Notes: generated by a model not told the origin, from the letters alone. Positions 22,673 to 34,699 are shown, counted from the stretch's first letter. The stretch: DNA of 64,000 nucleotides from Opisthorchis felineus (GCA_004794785.1 SJOL01007384.1:367898-431897); one strand, 5' to 3'. Made by a program: numbers and translations.

Positions 22673-25319
22673 CTGTTGGATCGGAAAGTAGCAAGAGGAG
22701 AGAACTGAATTGTGAGCGATGAACAGATAGGGTCGGTGGTAAAAGTGAATAGTTGGCATCACAACAGCTGATGTTCGCGTGAAGCAAGGGAGAAAACATG
22801 CTACATGCTCGGACAGAATCGGCCGGAGCAAGCAGGCTAAATGCCTATCTGCAGTTGTGCTCTTCGTGTGAAGCATTGAAGAAATCAGCAAGTGGACAGC
22901 TCGATTTTGAAATAAATTTGCAGATTGATGCGATCATGCAGAAATGGACTAGAGGTATTATCCGCGAGCCTAATGAGACAGAACAAACAGAACAGAAAAG
23001 ACCATCGCTCTGGTTCAGTCAGAAAAGATGGCACGGGTATGAATTTAAAGGTTCCGTTTACCATTGCTAAGTGGTCGATCACAGTTTTCTGGAAGAAAAT
23101 GAGGAAAAGTCTATAGTATGGACTCGACGTGATAATCATAAAATGATGAAGCCAGAGTGTTGGTAAAACAAACACAGATCTCACCGACTGTGCTATCGCG
23201 CGCTGTCGCTTGCGTCTGGTTGACAAAGACGGTCATTCGGTATCAGCTCTTTGTTGATTCCTCGTTATACTCTAATGAACTGAAAACCCTGCCTTACTAC
23301 TAGCTAATTTGTAATCACTGTAACAAGATTTTCTCGAGGATTCACGGCTTACCTCGTTCGAATTCGCGAACATATCCTAGGATGCAAACGACAAAAGCGA
23401 TCGAGGTGGCACGTGTCACATGTCCACATGTCAACGCTAGAATGGTTGTCCTATTCAGACTACTGATTTACAGTCAATTCTTCGAAGTGTGATTCAGCAC
23501 AACACTTGCGTGGTTGAACAGCTGCTGTGATGCCAATTCAATGGCTATTCCCCTCCTTGTTTCTTCCGACTTGATTGTGTGGTGGAACAAAAGATCTTGA
23601 TTTTGTCCACTTAGACCGTCTGTCAAAGTTTGTTTTCCATATTCGTGCAAGGCCACGAACGTTTGGCTTATTCTCCGAACTTAGATGCTTCCCCAAACTT
23701 CCCTGGAATATTACCCATTAATTTGTACATCGCCCCGAGTTTGGTCCACACTTCTACGTCTAGTATCACCGAAAACATATTTATCCAGGCAGTAAGACCA
23801 GACTTCGACCTTTTCTTACGTCAATTCTGCGTGAGCTGACTGATAAGCCTACCAAAAATGGGATCCAACTTGACCACACTCTCAATAAATCTCCTGAACT
23901 GTACCACTCTAAACTGAGAGCAGATACCGAAACCCCCAACGGATCCGTTATTCGTGTCTTCCCAGTCACGTGATCTGTATCCTCCACTCAGATTCATCTA
24001 GCAAGGCTGTGTCGTACCAGATAGCGTCAGTTTGTTGAACGCCACTAAGTAGCTTCTTTACCCTTAACGGTATCCAAATTGTTCGCGCGGGACATTTCCG
24101 ACTTCTGGTTACTAATTTATACGTTAAATTTTCACTTCCGAAGACGTTATCCTTTTGCAGCAGATCTGTGCAACTTAAATGATATCGAAGAAAGAGGCAG
24201 AATGCCCACAATTATGGGGTTGTACTGTCGCCAGCGCACTCAGTGTCCTAATAAGACAGGAGGCGAGGATTTTAAAACCTTCCCTTGTGTCCGAACTCAT
24301 CAGCCTGAATTCTTTGAAACATGTGAGCAGCCGTATCAACTTTGATTGCGGGAGAAACCTCGGAATAACACTCACCGCCAAGACTTCAATTCCACAAGCT
24401 CAAGGTTTCTACAGCCCTACTGAAAATCGCGGGCAAGGTAGCACTACCAGGTATTTCTTCCTTTTACCTGTTTCCTTTTTGGGACCTCTACCAGTTTACT
24501 TACAAAATAAATCCCAGTAAACTGACTTTCCTTGTACACTATATTGCTTGGTCTATAAACGAATGCAATTCTATAGTTACGTGTGTGCTACTTCAGGACT
24601 TCCTGATTACCTGATTATTTCCAGACACCTCACGCGGCTCTGTTTTGTTTCAAGTTTCTTACATCACGGCCCTTATCGGTGTTAAAGTGCGGAGAAAACC
24701 TGTAAAGAAACGCCACACTTACACGTCGACAAAAAATGTGAAGTCCATCTGGAGGTGAGCCGCACCTCATTGAAGGCTACTGCGACCTTGCCACACCAGA
24801 TAACGTGCATTCGGTACGTTGTGCTTGGAGTATGCCAAAGCAAGTCCAACGTCTGCGTCGTTCCAATCAAGGTCATTGTGGGCCTTGTTGTTGTACAACA
24901 CTTTTCCATCTGAGGTTATATTATGGCAAGAAACTAGATGCAGAGCTAAATGTAGCTGTATGCAGTGTCAATCAGTAGCTGGGCTGGGTTCCTTAAGTGT
25001 GGATAGCTCTGCTGTTGGACTGAGACGCTGAGTGCTGTAGCCAAGTGCTTTCATCAATGAGAACGTTGTATTTCCTAAACCTGCGTGGCCAACTACACCG
25101 AACTGTCGCATATGTCTATTTCCTTACTTTCAACATGTGACTATCCCGTCCCATCAGTTTCCTCAGTTGTCCATACTAGGTCGTACGGTGCCACAACTTC
25201 ACCACTAATCTATTCGGTCAAACGTTCTGAAGGGGTCTTGCGATTCAGTGGGACGGTGTAATCAGACAGAAGCATATGATAGCGTCACGACTCAGTGGTA
25301 ACGAGCACTTTGCCGAGTC
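22673..25319. other. DIP2 intron sequence
   Basis: No recognisable exon, transposon protein or repeat seen apart from the LINE tail that begins at 25320. Confidence 0.45.
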
Positions 25320-25400
25320 ATCATCACCATTATCGACAACAAACATCAGTGTTCGAACACTGATGCTTCGCTACAGAGCAAATTCAGCCTGATAGACGGA
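25320..25400 (-). mobile_element. LINE 3' tail with perfect palindrome
   Basis: A 22-nt perfect palindrome at 25344-25365, centred on TTCGAA, has arms CATCAGTG/CACTGATG. On the minus strand it is followed by TTTGTTGTCGATAATGG and a GATGATGA simple repeat. This matches the 3' ends of the LINEs at 4055 and 40093. It is a very short relic with no coding sequence. Confidence 0.6.
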
Positions 25401-26348
25401 CCATTCGTGTAACATCCGGCAGCGATATTTTTAGCTAATAGTGCGCATATTTTCACTTTTGATAACTGGTCGAATCGGAGTAGACATCACTGGAATCTAT
25501 GGAAGTTGGCTACAACATCGAGACCGCAGTTTCCAAAACATCAGCGTCATTTCCTTACAAAGGGTCGTGTGATTGGCCGCATGAATGCACACTTGAAAAG
25601 CCCCAACATGGACGGAAAATTTCGTATGGCTGAACTATTCGGGAACCAGTCGTTTGTTTAGTATGAATGTCCTATCGAGATCAAAACTCATGACTTGTTA
25701 TTTATCAGAACCTTATGAGTAGCTACCGCCAACTGGACACACGATTTCACTAATTACAGATAACCAGGGTTCCTGACTGAGACAACAGCTGATTAGGAGT
25801 AGACTCGACCAATCCCTGACATAAGTGTGACCCCAACCGCTACTTGCAACCTCAGGCCAAGTTCATAACCGTATAGACTCATGTGTCACGATATCCGCTT
25901 GCAAGCAATCCATCATAAGGTTATTACGAGTTGCATAGTGCTGCCCTATGCGAAACACAAACTAACTCTCAATGGCAAAACAGTTGGCAGCGACATGGCG
26001 ACTGCAAGTGACTGAGTCAAACATACTGGGAAAAGCTTGTCAACTCAAGTGATCCACTATCAATAAAATCCTCAAACAGAGGCAGTATAAGATGTCAAAA
26101 TAACTGAATAGGAATACAGATATCGACTATAAAGTTGGGGCGTACCACAGGACTGTCACTTCTGTCGAATCATTGTCCAGTAATCAATGAACGTCATTAG
26201 ATTCGGTTAGAAACTAATTAAAATATTAAACTAAGTTATTAAACTTTTGGACCAGACTTGATCAACGGCGAGTGAGACTGCTCGAAATCAACCAAAATGA
26301 ACAAGGAAGAGAAACAGTAAAGGTATACGAAATGGATGGTGAGCATAC

Positions 26349-26615
26349 CAGATCGATATCGACCATCTTCTCGTATGTAGCGACGATTCTGTGGCCGGTG
26401 GAGAGGAGACCCGTTTTCGCAGTCATTCGAGTTATCATCCGGGCCACTGACAGAACCGTCCTCTCCGGATGAGGCAGGAGACCGTAGCTGAAGTCGACGG
26501 CGGTCAAGCGCACTTCCAGTCAATCCTGGTAATTGGACAGCGCCACATGGGATATGGAGTCCGGATGAGGATTGTGTAACATTGGGCGTGGAAGTGAGCG
26601 GCTGACTGGAGCTTA
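26349..26615 (-). CDS. DIP2 homologue, third visible coding exon
   Basis: A 267-bp exon encoding residues 51-138. It has a Ser/Thr/Pro-rich start (SSSQPLTSTPNVTQSSSG), an acidic Ser stretch (ASSGEDGSVSGPDDNSND) and the end RRYIREDGRYRS. The final RYRS plus the next exon's DIREEAV rebuilds the RxRSDxHTEAV motif of DIP2. The acceptor is TTCTTTCAG at 26616 and the donor GTATGC starts at 26348. Phases are 1 in and 1 out, completing a Val codon with the exon at 31833. The linker here is longer than I recall for vertebrate DIP2. Confidence 0.87.
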
Positions 26616-26999
26616 CTGAAAGAAAAAGTAACAATACAATAAAGCCAGTGAATTAGAACAGCGCCGGTCTGACTCTACGGCTGAGTGGTGATGAAAAAAT
26701 GCATCTGTTTCCAAGAAATTCACTGATCACGTCCAAAACACAGTCCTAGAGGAGAATGAATGGTACAAAACAACTAGCTGTCTTCAGTGCTAAATACCTA
26801 AATGTGAGGTTTGTTCTAGATTCTCTGGAAAAGAACGACTTCGTTCACGGTTAATTTGCCTAAACCGTCAATGGGTGGATCAATAAGAGATGGTAAGGCA
26901 AACTGAAAAATTTAGTTTCTCATCTAAGCGCAGCACCACGAAGAAGGCACTGAGGTGTGGTAAACATTCAACTGCAGACTAACTGGCTGTTGACGGGTG
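26616..26999. other. DIP2 intron sequence
   Basis: Nothing recognisable before the hammerhead-element relic. Confidence 0.45.
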
Positions 27000-27215
27000 A
27001 TTCAGTCGACGTTCACGTCAATATTAGGAGTGAGAACTTCAGATGAATTTCCCCGTCAACATCAAGTTGATTTGCAAATGAATGACTGTCGCAACATAGG
27101 TTCACTTTGATACACAAGTATTAAATTAGGTCGATGGAAGTAAAGGGACTCACTCTACCTGATGCGCTCCAAGAAGGTGAAACTGATAGTGCGCTGTCAA
27201 GGATTTTCATCGATC
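27000..27215 (+). mobile_element. Decayed hammerhead-ribozyme element
   Basis: Alignable by eye to the intact element at 57032-57315: the stretch before GGGACT, then CTACCTGATG, CTCCAAGAAGG, GAAAC, and TGTCAAGGATTTTCA. The ribozyme core is damaged: CTGATGA is CTGATGC, stem II no longer closes well and the GTC cleavage triplet is altered. It is therefore expected to be inactive. Confidence 0.6.
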
Positions 27216-27960
27216 TTGTGAATAGTGTCACACGCAGAAAGTTGACAAGGTATCACATTTTCGACATGTGGGGACAAAAGTAGTTCGTCGAAGACAGTTA
27301 GACAGGTGAAAACGTTTATGTTTTGAGAGAGCACAGCCGTTGTTGGCATAGTGGGACGAGGCGCAAACCAGTCACAATATATTCCAACAAACAAGGCACG
27401 GAGCGGTGACCGACTACTGAACAAGACCGAGCCCGTCTAGTTGGTACAGCCAAATCAAGCACCGTTTGGACAACCAGTTGGTTTGCTGCCATTCACCAGA
27501 CGTTAACATTGCCAGTGCGACAGTTTGTGGTACATACAGGCGCAGATGATCAAACTACAAACAGTCAACTTTTGTCCACAACGCACAATGTCTAGGATTC
27601 ATATAGAAGCATTGCCGACAGGACGGTGTCATGTCGACCTCGGAGATATTCAAGTTGGAGGAAAGAGAAACGGACTTACGCGATTCTAGCATTAATATTG
27701 TCAGCAATGCTGCCATCCTATCCAACTACCCAGATAAATAAAGTTGTCACCAACAATCTGTGATTCTTTTGAAATGACCAGCATTGTCGGTGCATCCACT
27801 CGATCCTACAATAAGACTTTGCACTTTCAAGGTGCAAACCGCGTACGAATTCGCATGACAATACTGATGAGCTTATTTAGTGCAGTTTGCATTGCGTTGG
27901 AATCCGAAACGTATAGAATGACACGCGAGGGAAAAAAGTTGGTAGCAAGGGTTTTATGGA
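27216..27960. other. DIP2 intron sequence
   Basis: Contains only a short hairpin near 27819-27839 (TTTGCAC/GTGCAAA arms). No recognisable gene. Confidence 0.45.
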
Positions 27961-28184
27961 TGGCTGATGTTCTGTTGGTTGACCCAGGCAATTTGGTTGC
28001 CAAAGGTTTCGTCACCAATCGAAATGTCATCACCAGTGCGCAATAGATTAGCGTTGCGTCGTTGTTTAGCGGTGTCATGACTTTCACCGCGACGCAGCAC
28101 AATCTACTACGCATTGATGATGTCACTTCGACTGGTGACGAAACGCTTGCAGGCAAACTGCCAAGCACAGCGAAAAGAACACCA
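27961..28184. repeat. Imperfect fold-back repeat, arms about 110 bp
   Basis: The left half (27961 to about 28075) and the reverse complement of the right half (about 28080-28184) align along most of their length at roughly 70 percent by eye. Shared blocks include GTTTCGTCACCA, TAGATT and TGCGTCG. The centre lies near 28078. It may be a decayed inverted duplication or a fold-back type element. No terminal duplication was found. Confidence 0.6.
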
Positions 28185-29419
28185 GTCATTGTAGAGGGAT
28201 ATCGTCAGTATACTCCAAATCCCCCCTAGGGGGATTGTGAGCATAGCCGCCCTGACACCGCTTTTGGTATCCAACTCGGAAAAAAAACTCTTTATATACT
28301 TTCAGGTGCACATCATCGTTGGCGTAAGGAGTAAAGTGTGATGAGGATGTTGCGAAAGCCTTAGAGGTGGAAGCGTCAACACAAAGCTTCACAATTGAAC
28401 GTTGCTTATGGGTTTGAAAGGACAAACTGTTAACCTTCTGTGTTCGAGAAGTTGTTGCAAGATGTGCTCAATACATACACAAGCCGGATGGGATCCTGCT
28501 TGAGTTCCGCGACTCTGCTTCTGGCGAGCGATGGTCAGCTTGAGTAAGTTGATAGTCATTAGCAAATTAGAAGCGGCGGTAACTAAACTGATACCTTGAT
28601 GACACTCAAAATCAGAAATGAGGCCATTTCGGAAGGTAGGAACAACGGATATCAGACAATCCTCTCATACTGCCTTCGCCTTCCAACTGCTTAGCATGAG
28701 GGAACACAACTGTGGACGAGCCGCTTCTTTCATCCGTAAGCGAGTCAAGCGGCAACAATCAGGACCGGAAGCTTAGTTTCTGCCCAAAAGTTTGTTTTCA
28801 ATTTCTGACTTCATCGTTCGTTAAAATTGAACAGTTTATTTCCCATTGCGAAGAAGGAACTGCGTTGATCGTTATGTTGGGCACCAGAGATAGGATAAAC
28901 TATTATTCGAAATATTCCGCTTATGGAATAATACGATGGAACTTGGAGTTTTGGAGCCATATTTCGAGTCAACATAGCTGAAGTTGCGGTTAAATTAATA
29001 AAGGAAGTTGGCTGTTTTCGTCAGTTACCGTTTTCCATATCTCAAGAGGTTTTAGTAACCTCTCCCCTGTCAACCTTGAGACTGCAAGTCAAGCGTCGTT
29101 TTGAAGGATCGTGATGAACCCTACTCTCGTTCTAGTGGAGTCCTCCTCCTTGCCTGTAGCACGGAAGCGGATCACTGAGACTTCATTCGACCGACCGGTT
29201 CGTTTGGCGTCCGTAAGTCATCTATAAAGCTTTTAAGGACAGACTTTCCTGACGTCTGCATCTTCATGCAAAGAACGTCTTGTCGATGAATGGCCACTAG
29301 GAAGCGACCTCTAACACAGCACGAAACTGGGAAGGACCGGAGTCCATAAATATGTTCCAAAATGGGCGACAGTCTTGAATATAAACTGTCTGTAACTCAC
29401 TGCTATGTGGTCGACCTGA
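28185..29419. other. DIP2 intron sequence
   Basis: Contains a short GC-rich palindrome CCCCCTAGGGGG near 28222. No recognisable gene. Confidence 0.45.
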
Positions 29420-29706
29420 GTGGTTGACTAGTTACGGTTGGGAGGTAACACGATTCGCACATTTGTAATGAAAACTGACGTGCCCAAAAGACGGTATAGT
29501 TGTACGGTTCCGGAAGCATTGATACCAAATGTACCACTGAAACGCTTTCCGTGTTTAACAACTGTTCCCACTTTAGTGCTCCAATCACTTTGCAATCCGA
29601 AGAGGACTGGAACGTTCTTCTCAGTGTCATTGGCAGTATCGCTGCTTCGACTCATTGGGTCATATGCACAGACATCAATTAGATTTCTGGATTTTGATTG
29701 ACAAAC

Positions 29707-29717
29707 TCAGCTAGTCT
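29707..29717. repeat. SINE target-site duplication, left
   Basis: TCAGCTAGTCT, identical to 29840-29850. Confidence 0.8.
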
Positions 29718-29723
29718 AAAAAA

Positions 29724-29839
29724 TCGTTCAGCTGTAACATCGTTTCGGTGCCTAACTGCCATGCCACCAGAGGGACGCGTGAGGGCTGGGATACTGCTAG
29801 GTTGCCCAAGCCTAGACAGGGGAAGTCGAGAGACGGAGG
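29724..29839 (-). mobile_element. SINE, 5'-truncated, with target duplication
   Basis: Minus-strand SINE from its 3' end (plus AAAAAATCGTTCAG) to the AGGT just before the B box. The tRNA head is absent. It is flanked by an exact 11-bp duplication, so the missing head reflects truncation at insertion, as in target-primed reverse transcription, not later deletion. Confidence 0.9.
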
Positions 29840-29850
29840 TCAGCTAGTCT
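29840..29850. repeat. SINE target-site duplication, right
   Basis: TCAGCTAGTCT, exact copy of 29707-29717. Confidence 0.8.
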
Positions 29851-30110
29851 GCCTGCACGGGAACGCGAGAAAACAGAGTAACTTCAGTCCTGTCAGAACA
29901 GTACCCATGACAACGAAACCAAGAGATACCATTCTCCGATCAGCTGATATTGGGACAGTAGACAGAGAGACTCCTATGACTTGGACCATATTGGGATGTA
30001 GTACCTTGACAGAATCCTTAATGGGTGTTTCGGACACAAGATACGTTTTCAAAGAAGGTTTGTTGAACTACTTGACAGAATGCGAGTGTGAAACGAATGT
30101 TAAACATTGA

Positions 30111-31272
30111 CTAGACTCCTTTGTGTAACCGGTTAATGTTTGTTTTTGGTAGTTTTGAGAAGAGGTCTAGAAAGTCAAGGAGAAAACTCTTGGTCAGAGC
30201 CATTTCTATCAAAGAATGGGGAGTTTGTTCCGAAAAAAAGTTACAACTGGAATTTGTCACAACCGGCCAAAACTAGTCACTGTAGGGTGTATTTGCTCTG
30301 ATGGGCATGCAGTACAGAAGTTTCACCATTTAATTCGGTTGTGCAGTCCGCTGAACCATATCACAATTGTATGCCGGTTCAAGATTGAAGTTTGGAGACC
30401 CCTTACCTACTCCATGACATACAAACCCAAAACTATCTGATGTGAACGATAACTTGATATGCACCAAGTTCATTCGTGATTTAGTCAGCTAGCTGTTCAG
30501 CCAACCCACAATAAATAGATAAACACGAGGTAATTTTTGAGGAAGCGGTTATCCATACACAGGCACTCACAGAATATTTTTGTCAAATGAACAAAAACCA
30601 TTTCCCTTTCCTTAATCTGCAGACAAGAGAGTTCAGATTCGCCCATGTGCTAGCTCAAGGTCACACAGCGCACGTTCAAACATAAACGCATCTTGTGCGC
30701 CGTTTACTGTTCAATAACAAAGATAACCAAACGATATACGACAACCAGCTTTTCGAACCACAGGTTCCTCTGAATGAATAATTTGTCTGAACTTTTACTG
30801 CCTTTGAGCACGTGTTTCCTAGCCAACCTCCTCTGAAGTCACCAGTCACTTCTGTAGTTGAGAGGCGTCAGCTGTCCCAGGAAGGTCTTCATACACCAAC
30901 ACGAAGTAGGCTTTGCGATGAATATAGCTGAAGTAAAAGCGTAGCCAAGTCTGCAGCTGACAGAAAGAACACACAAAAGGGAGGCTAACCACCCAATAAA
31001 ACATGCAGAATGCTCAACGAAATCGTCAGGTTCGAGAAAGGTTGTTCTAAAATCAGGACTGTATATAAGGGCGCAAATCGGAATTCCACTTTATGCTTCC
31101 ATGTCGCTTATGATAAGCAGACTCCAAACATCCATCTCTGTACCTGATAACAAACTCTACAGAACGCCAGTCTGGGATCAGGATAGGCCATGTAATTCAC
31201 ATACCGGGCTGCTTTACTGGGCCCTCTTCACCATGACACGCACCATGTGGAAACAATTGGATCCAGCACTCG
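30111..31272. other. DIP2 intron sequence
   Basis: No recognisable exon, transposon protein or repeat. Confidence 0.45.
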
Positions 31273-31452
31273 TCGTTCAGCTGTAACACCATTCCGGTGC
31301 GTAGCCGCCATACCACCCGGAGGAAGCACAAGGGCTGGGATACTGTAAGGTTGCCCAAGCCTACACAGGGGAAGTCGAGAGGCAGAGGTCGGGTTCGAAC
31401 CACGGACCTTCCGGTCAGTAAATTCGCGCTCTCACCATTTGAGCCAACTCGG
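31273..31452 (-). mobile_element. tRNA-derived SINE, full length
   Basis: Minus-orientation full-length copy. The B box GGTTCGAACCC (plus complement near 31391-31401) is perfect, and the A box is slightly altered (CTCAAATGGTGAG). It lies about 380 bp below the second DIP2 exon. Confidence 0.92.
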
Positions 31453-31832
31453 AGAGAGAAGTACAAGGGGTCCAAATAGTGAACCTAGTCACGCTGAAAG
31501 GCTCCTGCCCCTTGGATTTTGACAACGAAAAAAGGTATTGATGGCTTCAGGCCGAGACACATGAAGCGAGCCAGTTCCCTCATAAAACCCATAGTTCGCA
31601 CAGACAAGGGAGACAGGGGGATTCTAAGAAAAACGAAAGGACGAACGAAGAGACATTGTGTTAGCCCAACAAACTTTGAGAGGCTCACATGTCCAAACAT
31701 ACGGTCAAAAAATCTGGATTGCAAAGTGATAGCAAATCTGCCAACAGCTACTGGAGAAACCAACATCAGATTGAGGTCTTGATACAAGGATTCACACTTG
31801 GAAAGGTCAACATGAGAGAAGCGTGAACTAAC
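31453..31832. other. DIP2 intron sequence
   Basis: Short intronic stretch between the SINE and the second exon; nothing recognisable. Confidence 0.5.
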
Positions 31833-31901
31833 CTGCACTCTCGATATACGGTGCGAGCAACTTGGCCTTCTTTTTCTGATAGCCCTTCTCTGTAATATCA
31901 C
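31833..31901 (-). CDS. DIP2 homologue, second coding exon
   Basis: A 69-bp exon encoding GDITEKGYQKKKAKLL and then APYIESA (residues 27-49). It matches the GDITQKGYEKKRAKLL segment of animal DIP2 almost residue for residue, the core of the DMAP1-binding domain. The acceptor is TTTAAACTTCCAG ending at 31902 and the donor GTTAGT starts at 31832. It enters with two bases that complete the Gly codon begun in exon 1 and leaves in phase 1. The exon lies in a region dense with LINEs and would be easily missed. Confidence 0.95.
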
Positions 31902-32559
31902 CTGGAAGTTTAAAAAATACACATAATTATCTGTGAGGAGAGTGGAAGTATCAGGTTATAAAACGAGGCCAGTTATTTCAACTTGGAGGATCTCCTTGAG
32001 GATGCCATAGTGGATTTTGAAGACAATTACGCAAACAAATCTACCAGGGCACATACATTGTGCAGTATGACAACCGTTCGCCTATGGCACGCACTCCTGC
32101 ATTTGTCGTGGACAAAGGCTGATATACTGACAGATTGTCTAAACCTAAACATGAACAACCTGGATGGACTTCGACCAAGAAGCTCTCGGTTAGTATCTTC
32201 GCGGCGTAACACCACCAGTACATCAGTGTTCGCATTTCGCGTCCCCCGCGAACCGGACTGTTATTTGGGACAGACATCCTTTTTTGAATTTACTCCGTAC
32301 ACCGCGGTGTCCGCAGAACCTAGTTACAGTTCATGAGCGTGATTGAGGTCACAGTGTCAATCTCACTGGCAAAATGGGGAGAAAAAAACAAACTCACAGC
32401 ACCAGGTCATTGCAACAGACATGGCATCCCTAAGACGTACACTCATAAGAAAAACGCAAGTCTCTGAATTACTCTCCTGGAGACCTAACGAAAGATTGTA
32501 AACGTCCTGCTTTTCTGTATGGTAAAAGGTAATGCAGTTACTTTCATCTTCAACGTGTA
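31902..32559. other. DIP2 intron 1 sequence
   Basis: No recognisable gene. A CATCAGTGTTCG half-hairpin at 32222-32233 resembles the LINE 3'-terminal hairpin and may be a tail relic. Confidence 0.4.
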
Positions 32560-34240
32560 ATACTTTAAAGCAGATGAACTGTAGCTCACCACCGGTGGTT
32601 GATGGCCACGTGATCCAAATGGGTCCACAGTTGATTTGCAGTTGGTGGCCGCCAAGTTACGCGATGCGAACGCTTACGCTGAAAGTTCGTACTGGCCAGA
32701 AACAGTTGATGGTCAGAACACAACTACAGAAATCGCTCTTCATTGTCTGAGCGACCACCATCGACTCCGAATCGACCGCCCAAATGTGATTCCAAGTAGC
32801 TCAGACGAACCACTTGGGTATTCGTATCGCCCGAAGCACCACAATGTCAGTGCTTCTTGCATGATGAATGAGCCTAATAACAATGTAATCGTTCAGCTGT
32901 AACACCCTTTCGGTGCCTAGATACCATGCCACCCAAAGGAAGCACGAGGGCTAGAAAACTGTAAGGTTGCCCAAGCCTAGACAGGGGAAGTCGAGAGGCA
33001 GAAGTCGGGTTCAAACCACGGACCTTCCGGTCATTAAATTCGCGCTCTAATCACTGAGTCACTGAGCCTGGATAACTCTCGGTAGAAAGTATCCTTCTCA
33101 GCACCAGAACTTCAGTCCCTTAGGACATAAGCCAACACCACAAACAGATACCGCTTTTTACGTCGAGGGGCATTGAGTTGGATTGACATGGATAATCGGA
33201 CGCCGCAGAGATGACTGTCTACTGGGATCCAGTCCAGTAAAGCGCGTTCAGCTCTGGGGCTGAGTGCAACTCCCACGCCGTATATTCCACGAGTCATCGC
33301 TTCTGGATCACCGGACACACGGAGGGAGAAATATGAACGAGCTGAGTTAGTCGTTGGCATTTTGAGATGCGTAACCACGTTTGTGTCTTGTATGCGCGTT
33401 TCGGAGACACAGTATACATCAACTTTAAGAAAATGTAAGGTTTCAGCGAGCATCGTTCGTTCAACGATTCGACATACAGTACAGACGTTAAAAGCTCCTA
33501 TGTGGAAAGGATCTCGTGGATTTAGCAACGTGTTATTTTGTCTATCGTTAATGGGCAGTGAGGTGCATAAGGCACGACAGTCAGATAAGTGACGGTCGAA
33601 TGAACCAGCAACTTTTGTTTGTGAGGTGGGAGGAGATTTGCGAGGTAGATCGGTGGACAAAGAACTGTGAGGGCAAATGATATTCTCGGTTGCCTGGGCC
33701 GAGGAAGGGGGTTTGGCTGAGTTACCCCACCTTGAGCCTTTGAATCGAAAGTCTGACTCACAAGGCAGTGGGAGGATGTATGGATCTATCCGGGGACCCT
33801 GACCCTAGCCTCTGGCTCAAAGTTTAACCAGCGAGGCAACGGGCAGTATGGTTTTCTTTCGGGACCCTGCCCGGAGCCAACGACTCAATAGTCTGATCTG
33901 CTCGGCCGCAGCGGGTTGGCCTAATTCGAGGGGGCAGGTAATAAGGCATTACTGTCTCACTCCTGATGCGGCTGCGCGCAGCAGATGCCCTTTGAGCAAC
34001 ACCGGATCCTTTGGTTTTAAAAGTATTTCGACCGTACTGAATAACGCCCCGGCAGTCACGGTCAACCGTTGGGCAATCGGAGTGTGCGGTTTGTAGGGCC
34101 GACCTTTTCTAACCCGTCCTTCCTCGGGGGAAGGCTGTCGCTGCATCCATGAATATGGACATGCTGATCGCCTGGGGGAAACACTTTACTGCCTTCACAC
34201 TCCTGTCGCAGAAAACAGTACGACTTTAGCCGCAGACCGC
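32560..34240 (-). mobile_element. RTE-like LINE, 5' end and endonuclease, interrupted by a SINE
   Basis: Minus-strand copy. 34240 to about 33670 is 5' untranslated sequence shared with 20930-21910 and 38540-38800. A frame at 33112-33660 then encodes the start of an APE-type endonuclease: FHIGAFNVCTVCRIVE, LKVDVYCVSETRIQD, YGVGVALSPRAERALLDW and LFVVLAYV. Below the SINE (32889-33068) the endonuclease resumes with frameshifts (ERFLxLCSDHQLFLASTNF, RSHRVTWRPPTANQLWT). Reverse transcriptase is missing. The 5' region contains two imperfect tandem units of about 75 bp (roughly 33750-33900). Confidence 0.85.
32889..33068 (-). mobile_element. SINE inserted in LINE endonuclease
   Basis: Full-length minus-orientation SINE. 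The B box is mutated (GGTTTGAACCC), and the A box is degenerate. It splits the LINE endonuclease frame of 32560-34240. Confidence 0.92.
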
Positions 34241-34699
34241 CTCGTAGCACGATTACTCGTAGTACGAGATGTTGCTGTTCTTGGTCTGACTGCTCCTCTT
34301 TGGCCTTCCTGGTATGGTTGGACCCCTAGGAACTGAGTTCCAGCCAGTGTGGTACGCTGGATCATTGCAGCACTCAAGCCCGACCACCACGTCAAGGTGA
34401 CAGCTTTAGGTCGGGACATGAAACGCGCAGTGAAAAACAGCAGCGTACAAGTGCACGGTCGGAGTCCACGCTGGTATTTCAAAAGAAGTGATAGGCAGTG
34501 TTCGACCCCGCCGCCAATAACTGATAGCAATACCGTCTATTTGGGTCTGGGGCTGGTCCAGTGGTGGGCACCACGTCGTCAAGCAATTTCCGCAGTTCCG
34601 GAAATTGGTACACCAAAGGAACAGTTTATGGTTGGCACACATCTGAAGCAGGCGCTCTCCGTTGTCTGTGCGTTTCGTGTCCAACACAAGGCGACTGCC

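Larger units (their letters stand above)
29420..30110 (-). mobile_element. RTE-like LINE endonuclease fragment split by a SINE
   Basis: On the minus strand the upper part (29840-30052) reads TYLVSETPIKDSVKVLH, matching the VxCVSETRIQDxxxVI block of the LINE endonuclease, followed by decayed sequence. Below the SINE the frames read KRFSGTFGINASGT and TSVFITN, matching the GGRFGxDxxRTDNG ... STNF part of the same domain. The endonuclease is therefore continuous across the SINE insertion at 29724-29839. The copy has many frameshifts. Confidence 0.65.
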
